32,629 nt of DNA from Candidatus Moraniibacteriota bacterium (GTDB lineage Bacteria; Patescibacteriota; Minisyncoccia; Moranbacterales; UBA9337). Positions within the stretch are counted from its first letter, which is position 1. Every line of letters starts with the position of its first letter. Under the pieces are notes generated by a model. That model was not told the DNA's origin, ran no database searches, and was given only the letters and a program-made list of their open reading frames with translations. The translations under genes and the position numbers were made by a program. Where the stretch lies: NCBI GenBank assembly GCA_023229615.1, contig JALNYX010000001.1, positions 1 through 32,629 on the forward strand. The letters are read 5' to 3'. This document shows positions 15,184 through 21,718 of the stretch, piece by piece.

Positions 15184-16488
15184 ATGAAAAAATTGATTCC
15201 GCAAAAATTGAAAAATTATTATCATTTTTTGCAAGCCGTGGTGGCTAATTTTTGGTATGGATTTCCGTCAAAAAAAATAAAAGTAATTGGAGTGACGGGA
15301 ACCAATGGAAAAACCACAACCGTGCAGATGATTGCCAGAATTTTGGAAGAAGCGGGATTTCGGGTGGCGGTCGCTTCAACTATTAATTTCAAATTGAACG
15401 GCAAAGAAAAAGTAAATAAAACAAAATTCACTACTTTGTCGGCTTTTGCGGTGCAAAAATTTATTTTGGATGCGGTTTTGGGACAGCATGATTTTGTCGT
15501 CTTGGAAACATCTTCACATTCGTTGGATCAGTGCCGAGTTTGGGGGGTGAAATATGATACAGCAGTAATTACTAATGTGACACGCGAGCATTTGGATTAC
15601 CACAAAACGATGGAGCAGTATCGAAAAGCCAAAAAAATATTATTTAAAAAAGCGGAAAATATTGTGGTTAATTTGGATATGGAGAAGCCGGAGTATTATT
15701 TGAGTGCGGATGTCGAGAAAAAATATGGATATAGTGTTAATAATCAAGAATCAAGAATCAAGAATCAAGAATTAAGAATTAAGAATCAAGATGATTATAG
15801 TACTGTAAAAGCAGAGAATGCAAAATTAAGCATAAACAGTTCTCAGTTCTCAGTTCTCAATTCTCAATTCTTATTGAATTTGCCCGGAATGTTCAATATT
15901 GAAAACGCTTTGGCGGCGATTTGTGTCGGAATGATTTATGACATCAAAGAGGATATTATCGCGCGAGCTTTGGAAAAAATCAATGGAATTCCAGGAAGAA
16001 TGGAGAGTGTTTCAAATGATAGAGGTTTAAATATTATAATTGACTACGCCGTGACTCCGGATTCTTTGGAAAAACTGTATGGACTGATTAGAGAGTTTCG
16101 GAATATTGAAGGTGGAAAAATTATTGCGGTGTTTGGTTCTTGTGGAGAGCGCGATCGAGGGAAGCGTCCGATAATGGGAGAGATTGTTTCGCGCACTGCT
16201 GACTACGTTATTATTACCAACGAAGATCCGTATGGAGAAGATCCATCGCAGATTATGAACGAATTGGAATCAGGAATTAAGAATCATAAATTAGATAAAA
16301 CTTATTTTAAAATAATAGATCGTCAAGAAGCGATAAAAAAAGCCTTGCAAATTGCAAAGCCGGGGGATTTTGTAATTGTGACTGGAAAAGGCGCGGAAGA
16401 AACGATGGCGGTGAGCGCTACTGAAAGAATTCCTTGGAATGATAAGAATGTTATCCAAGAAGTGTTGCGAGAATTATTGTCAAAGTGA
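15184..16488 (+). CDS. murE: MurE-like Mur ligase lacking the N-terminal domain
   Basis: 434 residues. The ATP-binding central domain has GVTGTNGKTTT (~residues 36-46), 'VLETSSHSLDQCR' (~101-113), and 'ITNVTREHLDYHKTMEQYRKAK' (~135-156), all as in MurE. The C-terminal domain has 'LPGMFNIENALAA', 'GIPGRMESV', 'IDYAVTPDSLEKLY' and 'GSCGERDRGKRPIMG'. MurE adds the third residue to the peptidoglycan stem peptide. The usual N-terminal UMAG-binding domain (~90 residues) is missing: the P-loop comes only ~36 residues in. The DNPR motif that marks meso-diaminopimelate enzymes reads NEDPYGEDP (~346-354), so the amino acid added is uncertain. An insert at ~187-230 comes from two heptamer arrays. It overlaps the convergent PAP2 gene by 38 nt. 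Confidence 0.85.
   Translation: MKKLIPQKLKNYYHFLQAVVANFWYGFPSKKIKVIGVTGTNGKTTTVQMIARILEEAGFRVAVASTINFKLNGKEKVNKTKFTTLSAFAVQKFILDAVLGQHDFVVLETSSHSLDQCRVWGVKYDTAVITNVTREHLDYHKTMEQYRKAKKILFKKAENIVVNLDMEKPEYYLSADVEKKYGYSVNNQESRIKNQELRIKNQDDYSTVKAENAKLSINSSQFSVLNSQFLLNLPGMFNIENALAAICVGMIYDIKEDIIARALEKINGIPGRMESVSNDRGLNIIIDYAVTPDSLEKLYGLIREFRNIEGGKIIAVFGSCGERDRGKRPIMGEIVSRTADYVIITNEDPYGEDPSQIMNELESGIKNHKLDKTYFKIIDRQEAIKKALQIAKPGDFVIVTGKGAEETMAVSATERIPWNDKNVIQEVLRELLSK
15742..15790 (+). repeat. Seven-copy heptamer array (AATYAAG) inside murE
   Basis: Seven perfect-length 7-mers: AATCAAG four times, AATTAAG twice, AATCAAG once (49 nt). Translated it gives a heptapeptide repeat (NQESRIK, NQELRIK, NQD). 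Gain or loss of one copy would shift the frame; three copies would keep it. Confidence 0.9.
15837..15871 (+). repeat. Five-copy heptamer array (CARTTCT) inside murE
   Basis: CAGTTCT three times, then CAATTCT twice (35 nt), 46 nt after the AATYAAG array. The reverse complement (AGAAYTG) resembles the first array's unit read as AGAATYA, so the two arrays form an imperfect inverted pair. Confidence 0.88.
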
Positions 16489-16903
16489 ATCCGAGAATAG
16501 CACCGGCGACGACTTCTTCCGGCTTGTGTCCCATTCTTTCTTTGAGGCGAGGATACTCATCTTCTCCGACATTTGTTTTATCCAAAATCATATTGATATA
16601 ACGGCTGTGTTCTCCCATATATACTCGCAAGCGCGTGGCATCATCAATAATCAGAATGGCCATAATAAAAGCAATGGCAAATGCTCCGGAGTATATTCCG
16701 GAAAAAAATCCGACAGATGTTACCAATGAAACCATCAAAGCGCTGTGAACGCTCGGCATATGTCCATAGGTCATAGCGTGTTTGAGGGTGTATTTGAAAT
16801 CTTTTCCGTGCTTGAAATAGAATATGATGAACTTCAAGATTCTGGCAAAAGCCAGGACGATTAGAGGAATAATAAACATTGCATAATCCGAAAGAATATT
16901 CAT
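16451..16903 (-). CDS. Divergent PAP2 family membrane protein (DUF212, YuiD-like)
   Basis: 150 residues with about four hydrophobic segments. It matches the divergent PAP2 family: 'GHMPSVHSALMVSLVTSVG' (~residues 47-65, the 'GgMPSsHSA.v.aL' signature), 'AFIMAILIIDDATRLRVYMGEHSRYIN' (~79-105), and 'ERMGHKPEEVVAGAILG' (~122-138, the 'GHtp.EV..G...G' motif). PAP2 enzymes remove phosphate from lipid phosphates; the divergent branch keeps the His-containing motifs but its substrate is unsettled. An undecaprenyl-phosphate or phosphatidyl-phosphate role would fit the neighbouring murE but is only inference. The 3' end lies inside murE on the opposite strand. Confidence 0.88.
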   Translation of the reverse strand: MNILSDYAMFIIPLIVLAFARILKFIIFYFKHGKDFKYTLKHAMTYGHMPSVHSALMVSLVTSVGFFSGIYSGAFAIAFIMAILIIDDATRLRVYMGEHSRYINMILDKTNVGEDEYPRLKERMGHKPEEVVAGAILGFTLTIILATLLG

Positions 16904-16990
16904 TTTGTTTGGCGATTATATGATTAATTCTTAAATTATACCACAAAAAGGGTGAAAAATGGAATTTTTTCATTTTTTTGCCAGATAGTG

Positions 16991-16996
16991 TATAAT
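16991..16996 (+). promoter_or_regulatory. Probable -10 box upstream of lemA
   Basis: TATAAT in the context GTGTATAATTG, 42 nt before the lemA ATG. The upstream region has only a weak -35 (TTTTCA-like). The same 'TGTATAAT' form occurs before ruvA. Confidence 0.45.
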
Positions 16997-17038
16997 TGAA
17001 GCGTAGTAATTAAATGTAATAATTAAAAATATAATAAT

Positions 17039-17590
17039 ATGGGAATCGGATTGATTTTATTGGTAATTGCGGTCGTGATTGTTATTTGGGTCGTTAGTGT
17101 GTATAACGGTCTGATTAAGCTTAAAAATAGAGTAGATGAAGCTTGGAGCGATATTGATGTGCAACTCAAGCGACGGTATGATTTGATTCCGAATTTAATC
17201 AATACTGTCAAAGGATATGCCTCGCACGAAAAAGAACTTTTTGAAAAAGTGACCGAGGCAAGGACGGCGGCTATGGGTGCGCAAACTCCGATAGAAAAGG
17301 AAGGAGCGGAGAATATGCTTTCCGGAACACTCAAATCTCTTTTTGCGGTGGCGGAAAATTATCCGGATTTGAAAGCTAATCAAAACTTTTTGGAGTTGCA
17401 AAGAGAACTTTCTGATACGGAAAATAAAATTCAAGCTTCTCGAAGATTTTACAACGGCAATGTGCGCGATTTCAATATTAAAATTGAAATTTTTCCCAGC
17501 AATATTATTGCCGGAGTATTGAAATTTTCCAAGCGTGATTTTTTTGAGGCAGAAGAAAAAGAAAAAGAAAACGTGAAAGTGGAATTTTAA
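17039..17590 (+). CDS. lemA: LemA family protein
   Basis: 183 residues, the normal LemA size. A single N-terminal membrane segment (~residues 4-22, GLILLVIAVVIVIWVVSVY) is followed by the LemA core: 'YNGLIKLKNRVDEAWSDIDVQLKRRYDLIPNLINTVKGYASHEKELFEKVTEARTAA', 'LFAVAENYPDLKANQNFLELQRELSDTENKIQASRRFYN', 'VRDFNIKIEIFPSNIIAG' and 'FFEAEE'. The fold is a helical bundle outside the membrane; the molecular function is not established. It lies 31 nt before htpX on the same strand, a pairing often seen in bacteria, and the two are probably one transcript. Confidence 0.95.
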   Translation: MGIGLILLVIAVVIVIWVVSVYNGLIKLKNRVDEAWSDIDVQLKRRYDLIPNLINTVKGYASHEKELFEKVTEARTAAMGAQTPIEKEGAENMLSGTLKSLFAVAENYPDLKANQNFLELQRELSDTENKIQASRRFYNGNVRDFNIKIEIFPSNIIAGVLKFSKRDFFEAEEKEKENVKVEF

Positions 17591-17621
17591 AGTTTTATAT
17601 TATTTATAAATTCTGACAGGT

Positions 17622-18512
17622 ATGTCAACGCTATATAATCAAGCTGATAAAAATACCCGATTAACCTGGATATATATTTCCGGGTTTTTGGTGTTTGTGA
17701 TTGGGGTGGGTTATATTTTTGCCGGGGCGATGGGGAATAGCACGATTTTGTATGGTGCGGTGATTTTCTCGGTAGTGATGAGTTTCGGATCGTATTGGTG
17801 GAGTGATAAAATTGTTTTGGCGATGAGTGAAGCAAAGGAATTAACCCATGACAACAATCGGGAGATATACCATCTGGTGGAAAATCTCTGTATTACTGCT
17901 GGTCTTCCTATGCCAAAAATTTATATCATCCAAGACAGTGCGCCGAATGCTTTTGCAACGGGACGCGATCCAGAACATGGGGTGATTTGTTTGACGACGG
18001 GAATAATCGCCAAACTGGAGAAAGCGGAATTGGAAGGCGTGATTGCTCACGAGCTTTCTCATATTGGAAACCGGGATATCTTACTTTCCACGGTAGTTGT
18101 GGTTTTGGTGGGTTTTGTTACGCTTCTGGCGGATTGGTTTCGGCACTGGGCGTTTTTTGGCAGGCGCGGAAGTGACCGTGAAGGTGGCGGTCAATTGCAA
18201 ATCATTTTGATGATTGTGGCAATTGTGCTTTCAATTTTGGCTCCGATTGCGGCGGTGCTGATGCAACTTGCAATTTCACGTAAGCGTGAATTCTTAGCTG
18301 ATGCTAGCGGAGCATTGCTCACTCGTTATCCAGAAGGACTGGCCAGTGCGTTGGAAAAGATTTCCGCCGACCAAGAACCATTGGAAGTGGCAAACAGAGC
18401 AACGGCGCATTTATATATCGCCAATCCCTTCAAAGGAAAAAAAGTTTCGAAATTGTTTATGACTCACCCGCCGATTGAAGAAAGAGTGGCAAAGTTGCGG
18501 GGGATGGAATGA
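17622..18512 (+). CDS. htpX: HtpX-type M48 membrane zinc metalloprotease
   Basis: 296 residues. Two N-terminal membrane helices (~14-36 and ~42-62) precede the catalytic domain. The zinc motif HELSH is at residues 143-147 with the third ligand Glu at ~223 in 'SRKREFLADASGA'. 'LPMPKIYIIQDSAPNAFATGRDPEHGVICLTTGII' (~91-125) and the closing 'MTHPPIEERVAKLRGME' are classic HtpX sequence. A second hydrophobic pair (~156-170 and ~190-215) follows the active site. HtpX degrades misfolded membrane proteins in the membrane quality-control system. It is downstream of lemA and likely shares its promoter. Confidence 0.95.
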   Translation: MSTLYNQADKNTRLTWIYISGFLVFVIGVGYIFAGAMGNSTILYGAVIFSVVMSFGSYWWSDKIVLAMSEAKELTHDNNREIYHLVENLCITAGLPMPKIYIIQDSAPNAFATGRDPEHGVICLTTGIIAKLEKAELEGVIAHELSHIGNRDILLSTVVVVLVGFVTLLADWFRHWAFFGRRGSDREGGGQLQIILMIVAIVLSILAPIAAVLMQLAISRKREFLADASGALLTRYPEGLASALEKISADQEPLEVANRATAHLYIANPFKGKKVSKLFMTHPPIEERVAKLRGME

Positions 18513-18546
18513 GATAATAATTAGTAAATAATAATTAGTAAAAGGT

Positions 18547-18963
18547 ATGGAAGTTTTTCAACCGGAAAAAAAAGAGAGTCTTTTGGATAAGATAATAATA
18601 AATATTTTTAGAGATAGAAATACTTTAGAGCAAAGAGTATCGCAGTCAGTTAGTTATATGAATGAAGGCGGTAGTGCTATGTCGGAATGTGAACTTGCAA
18701 GATATATCATTGGAAAAGATAATTCTGCTATGTTGCTCAAAAAAGATTTTGCAATGCTTAAAGACGAGATAGTAAGAATGGTAAAAAAGGCAAAAGAAGA
18801 AATAGAAAAATCATCCAATGAAAAAAGAAGGCTTTCTATTAATGTCGGAAGAGGAGAAAAAATCGTAACAGATAAAATGAAAAAAGAAGCAAAAATAAAT
18901 GAAGAAAACGAGAAATTGATAGAAACAGGGTTTGATCCGGAAGATGTTAGAAAAGAGCTATAA
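18547..18963 (+). CDS. Uncharacterised charged protein
   Basis: 138 residues, soluble, rich in Lys and Glu, with a predicted mostly helical character and a probable coiled coil at ~75-130 (KAKEEIEKSSNEKRR, KMKKEAKINEENEKLIE). No family was recognised. It follows htpX by 34 nt, after a duplicated AT-rich stretch (TAATTAGTAAA twice), and its stop is 4 nt before the next gene's preferred ATG, so these two small genes are probably translated together. Confidence 0.65.
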   Translation: MEVFQPEKKESLLDKIIINIFRDRNTLEQRVSQSVSYMNEGGSAMSECELARYIIGKDNSAMLLKKDFAMLKDEIVRMVKKAKEEIEKSSNEKRRLSINVGRGEKIVTDKMKKEAKINEENEKLIETGFDPEDVRKEL

Positions 18964-18967
18964 TTTT

Positions 18968-19447
18968 ATGCAGTTTAATATTCCCAAGGATAATGACAAA
19001 TATCAGTGGACGGCGCATTCGGTGATGAAGATGCGACAGTATGGTCTGAGCGCCCAGCGGGTTTTGCGTGTGGTGCGCGCTCCGCACAGAAAGGAAGAAG
19101 GAATTGTGAAAAAAACCGTTGCTGTGATGCAACCGGTTTCTTTCAAAACCGACAAAGAGGGAAAACGCACTTGGGGAAGTGAGATTTGGGTGATGTATCA
19201 GCTCCGACGCAGCGTCGGAACAATGACCAATGACCAATTTCCAATTTCCAATTTCAAAAATTCAAAACAACTTAAAAATTCAAAAATTGATAAATTGATT
19301 CAAAATTCCAAATTAAACATTTTCAATTCTGCGAGTCAGAAAATTCGCATTATAAGCGCTTGGAAATATCCCGGGGTGAGTCCGAAAAATAACCCTGTTC
19401 CTGAGGATATTTTGCGAGAATTGGAGGAGTTGGATGACGTTGTGTAA
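18968..19447 (+). CDS. Uncharacterised protein, possibly DUF4258-like
   Basis: 159 residues from the ATG at 18968 (MQFNIPKDND), preferred over the in-frame ATG at 18932, which would overlap the upstream gene by 32 nt. The N-terminal 'WTAHSVMKMRQYGLSAQRVLRVVRAPHRKEEG' loosely resembles the DUF4258 pattern 'SxHaxeRmxxRgIsxxdV', and 'SEIWVMYQ' and 'KIRIISAWKYPG' look like the following beta strands. The middle third (~79-118) is low-complexity sequence coded by a palindrome plus heptamer array, apparently splitting one small domain between these strands. Two Pro-rich and acidic segments end the chain. The function is unknown, and the DUF4258 link is tentative. Confidence 0.6.
   Translation: MQFNIPKDNDKYQWTAHSVMKMRQYGLSAQRVLRVVRAPHRKEEGIVKKTVAVMQPVSFKTDKEGKRTWGSEIWVMYQLRRSVGTMTNDQFPISNFKNSKQLKNSKIDKLIQNSKLNIFNSASQKIRIISAWKYPGVSPKNNPVPEDILRELEELDDVV
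19203..19255 (+). repeat. GC-rich palindrome plus heptamer array inside the 18968 gene
   Basis: TCCGACG (19203-19209), CAG, CGTCGGA (19213-19219) is a perfect 7-bp hairpin. One base later come five heptamers: CAATGAC twice and CAATTTC three times (19221-19255), then degenerate AT-rich sequence to ~19330. Everything is in frame. Confidence 0.85.
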
Positions 19448-19468
19448 TTTTTAGTGGCGTGATAGAAT
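19440..19468 (+). promoter_or_regulatory. Possible promoter for the DUF4870-like gene
   Basis: TTGTGT (19440-19445), 17 nt, TAGAAT (19463-19468). The -35 overlaps the end of the preceding gene. A 15-nt direct repeat (19466-19480 and 19496-19510) fills the leader. Confidence 0.4.
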
Positions 19469-19509
19469 AAAATAAATTTAGTAATCATATTAAAAAATAA
19501 AATAAATTT

Positions 19510-19953
19510 ATGGAAGAATTAAAAAATGTGAATAGTGAAGAAGGTCAAAAAGTAGAAGAAAAAGAATCCGGCGCTTCTTTGGAATCTGAAAAAAAAGAAC
19601 AGACTCAGTCTGAAAATTCTGTCACTGAATCAGTTCCTGAGCCGAAAAAAGCGGAAAGCAAGGATGTTCAAGATAATAAAATGATTGCATTGCTTAGCTA
19701 TGTTTCGATACTTTTCTTGGTGCCTCTTTTAGCAAAAAAAGACAGTGCTTTTTGTCAATTTCATGCCAAGCAGGGATTAGTTTTGTTTCTCGGTGAAATT
19801 ATCGGATGGTTATTGTATCCGTTTTTAGGTTTGGGATTTTTGGTTCATTTGGCTGTTTTGGTTCTGGCAATTATGGGAATTATAAATGTTTTAGGTGGCG
19901 AAATGAAAAAACTTCCTTTGGTAGGAGATTTTGCTGATAAGTTTAATCTATAA
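19510..19953 (+). CDS. DUF4870/Tic20-like small membrane protein
   Basis: 147 residues. The first ~55 are acidic and disordered (Glu, Ser, Lys). Then 'DNKMIALLSYVSILFLVPLLAKKDSAFCQFHAKQGLVLFLGEIIGWLLYPFLG' (~56-108), matching the DUF4870 pattern 'ma.l.yl..lvP...kk.s.FvrfHakQgl.lfl', and a final hydrophobic segment (~112-128). Three to four membrane segments are likely. The biochemical role is unknown. A weak hairpin (AGGCA...TGCCT, ~19981-20005) followed by a short T run may end the transcript. Confidence 0.8.
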   Translation: MEELKNVNSEEGQKVEEKESGASLESEKKEQTQSENSVTESVPEPKKAESKDVQDNKMIALLSYVSILFLVPLLAKKDSAFCQFHAKQGLVLFLGEIIGWLLYPFLGLGFLVHLAVLVLAIMGIINVLGGEMKKLPLVGDFADKFNL

Positions 19954-20076
19954 TTCAAATCTTTTTGCAATGTTCGTTCAAGGCAGGCCATCTTTCAAAG
20001 TTGCCTGTTTTGATTTATACTGAAGAAAGTAATAGTTTTTTATTTATTAAAATAAAAAGTAAATAATATAAAAAAT

Positions 20077-21531
20077 ATGACAGTTAGAAATATATCTTGT
20101 TTTTGTGAGAAAAAAACAAAAATAGTCGCCACGATTGGACCAGTTTCGGAAAGCAAGGAAATGCTGGAGAAAATGATAAAAACAGGAATGAATGTTGCTA
20201 GGCTTAATTTTTCCCACGGAGCGCATGAATGGCACAAGAAAACCATTGATAATATTCGTCAGGTTTCAGATAAATTGGGAGCAAATATTGGCATTATGGC
20301 TGATTTGCAAGGTCCTCGCATCAGAGTTGCTACGTCTGGCGATGTGATTGCCAGAAAAGGAAAAGAACTTTTGGTAAGTGATGTCCGTTATCGCAAGAGT
20401 GTTTCAAATATGTCGGCAGATATTTTTTATTTGGATTATCCGGGGATTATTGATTGTATTAAAGAAGGAGATACAATTATGATTGAAGATGGATTGATAA
20501 AATTGGAAGTTTCCAAAAAAAGTTCAAATTTTCTTCGAACAAAAGTTATTGATGGCGGCGTGATTCGCAACCATAAGGGAGTGAATCTTCCAGATTCTGA
20601 TTTGAATATAGGAGTTGTGACAAAAAAAGATATTGATGATCTCAAGATGGCATTGGAAAATGATGTGGATTTTGTGGCACTTTCTTTTGTTAGCTCCGCA
20701 AAAGACATCAACGGACTGCGAAAAAGAATGGAGCGCATTTTGGGGAGAAAAGATGACTTGCCTCAGATTGTGGCAAAGATTGAGCGAAAGGAAGCTATTA
20801 ATAATTTGGATGAGATAATTGAGAGTACGGATATTGTAATGGTGGCGCGCGGTGATTTGGGAATTGAAATGGATCAAAGTAAGGTAGTAATATGGCAAAA
20901 AGAAATAATTAAAAAGAGTTTGAAAAAGGCTACGCCGGTAATTGTTGCTACGCAAATGCTTAATAGTATGATTGAAAATCCCCGTCCGACCAGAGCGGAG
21001 GTGAGCGACGTTTCTAATGCGGTAATCGATCACGCGGATGCAGTGATGCTCAGTGGAGAATCTGCCAATGGCAAATATCCGGTTGAGAGTGTGAAGATGA
21101 TGGCGGAAATTATTCGTAATACCGAGGAATCTCCATTTGATGATGTATATAAATATATGGATTTGCATATCAGTAGTGAATATGCAACAGTGGTTCGCAG
21201 TGCTTATGAGATTGCCAAGAGTTATGATGTAAAAGCGATTGCAATGATAAGTCTGAGTGGGTTTACAGCAAAATTGGTTTCGCATTTCCGTCCCGATCAG
21301 AATATCTTAGTGGTTACTAATAGTCGAAAAACTTTCCATCAATTTTCTTTGGTATGGGGAGTGTGCGGATATCTTTTTAAGGATGATAATAATTTGGAAG
21401 ATTTGATAGTTAAAATGCTTGAGCAAGCCAAAAAAGATAAGCGCCTCAAATCCGGAGACAGCGTGGTAGTGATTATTGGTCGAGTTTTAAATGGAGAGAA
21501 AATGCGATTGGTAGGAATTCGAAAAGCTTGA
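20077..21531 (+). CDS. pyk: Pyruvate kinase
   Basis: 484 residues, typical length. Converts phosphoenolpyruvate and ADP to pyruvate and ATP, the last ATP-yielding step of glycolysis. Seen: 'TKIVATIGPVSES' (~residues 14-26), 'GMNVARLNFSHGAHEWH' (~37-53), 'ADLQGPRIRV', 'KDIDDLKMALENDVDFVALSFV', the catalytic 'IVAKIERKEAI' (~231-241), 'MVARGDLGIEM' (~255-265) and 'ATQMLNSMIENPRPTRAEVSDVSNAVIDHADAVMLSGESANGKYP' (~288-332). The usual 'DG(T/A)DA' reads DHADA, a small change. The C-terminal domain is present. The gene stands alone, with TATACT at 20016-20021 as a weak -10 candidate. Confidence 0.95.
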   Translation: MTVRNISCFCEKKTKIVATIGPVSESKEMLEKMIKTGMNVARLNFSHGAHEWHKKTIDNIRQVSDKLGANIGIMADLQGPRIRVATSGDVIARKGKELLVSDVRYRKSVSNMSADIFYLDYPGIIDCIKEGDTIMIEDGLIKLEVSKKSSNFLRTKVIDGGVIRNHKGVNLPDSDLNIGVVTKKDIDDLKMALENDVDFVALSFVSSAKDINGLRKRMERILGRKDDLPQIVAKIERKEAINNLDEIIESTDIVMVARGDLGIEMDQSKVVIWQKEIIKKSLKKATPVIVATQMLNSMIENPRPTRAEVSDVSNAVIDHADAVMLSGESANGKYPVESVKMMAEIIRNTEESPFDDVYKYMDLHISSEYATVVRSAYEIAKSYDVKAIAMISLSGFTAKLVSHFRPDQNILVVTNSRKTFHQFSLVWGVCGYLFKDDNNLEDLIVKMLEQAKKDKRLKSGDSVVVIIGRVLNGEKMRLVGIRKA

Positions 21532-21632
21532 CTTTTGGCTCAAAATAAGTATTATTAGTCTGTTGTTCTTCAGGCGGATACAGGACAAGTCTTTTGCTTG
21601 CGGAATGTGTTTCTGTGTGAAAATAAGAAGAT

Positions 21633-21717
21633 GGAGAGTTCGCATAGCGGTCTAGTGCGCACGCTTGGAAAGCGTGTGTGTCGAAAGGCACCGAGGGTTC
21701 AAATCCCTCACTCTCCG
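21633..21717 (+). tRNA. tRNA-Ser (anticodon GGA)
   Basis: Acceptor GGAGAGT (21633-21639) pairs with ACTCTCC (21710-21716), discriminator G at 21717. The D stem is GCA/TGC. The anticodon stem is CACGC/GCGTG (21660-21664, 21672-21676) with loop TTGGAAA, anticodon GGA at 21667-21669. A long variable arm (~21677-21692) marks a class II tRNA. The T arm is GAGGG-TTCAAAT-CCCTC. CCA is not encoded: the bases after the discriminator are C and then the dnaG ATG. Confidence 0.95.
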
Positions 21718-21718
21718 C

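Noticed and set aside
18513..18546. Attachment site or IS scar from the duplicated TAATTAGTAAA
   Set aside because: A short AT-rich duplication in an AT-rich leader, with no flanking element; similar near-duplications occur before other starts.
18932..18967. Upstream ATG for the 18968 gene
   Set aside because: It would overlap the preceding gene by 32 nt and adds a non-conserved stretch; ATG at 18968 is better placed.
20524..21285. 253-residue minus-strand ORF within pyk
   Set aside because: His/Ile/Asn/Phe-rich shadow with no recognisable motif; the plus strand encodes complete pyruvate kinase.
21665..21718. Upstream in-frame start for dnaG (TTG at 21665)
   Set aside because: It lies in the tRNA anticodon loop; the ATG at 21719 gives the normal primase N-terminus.
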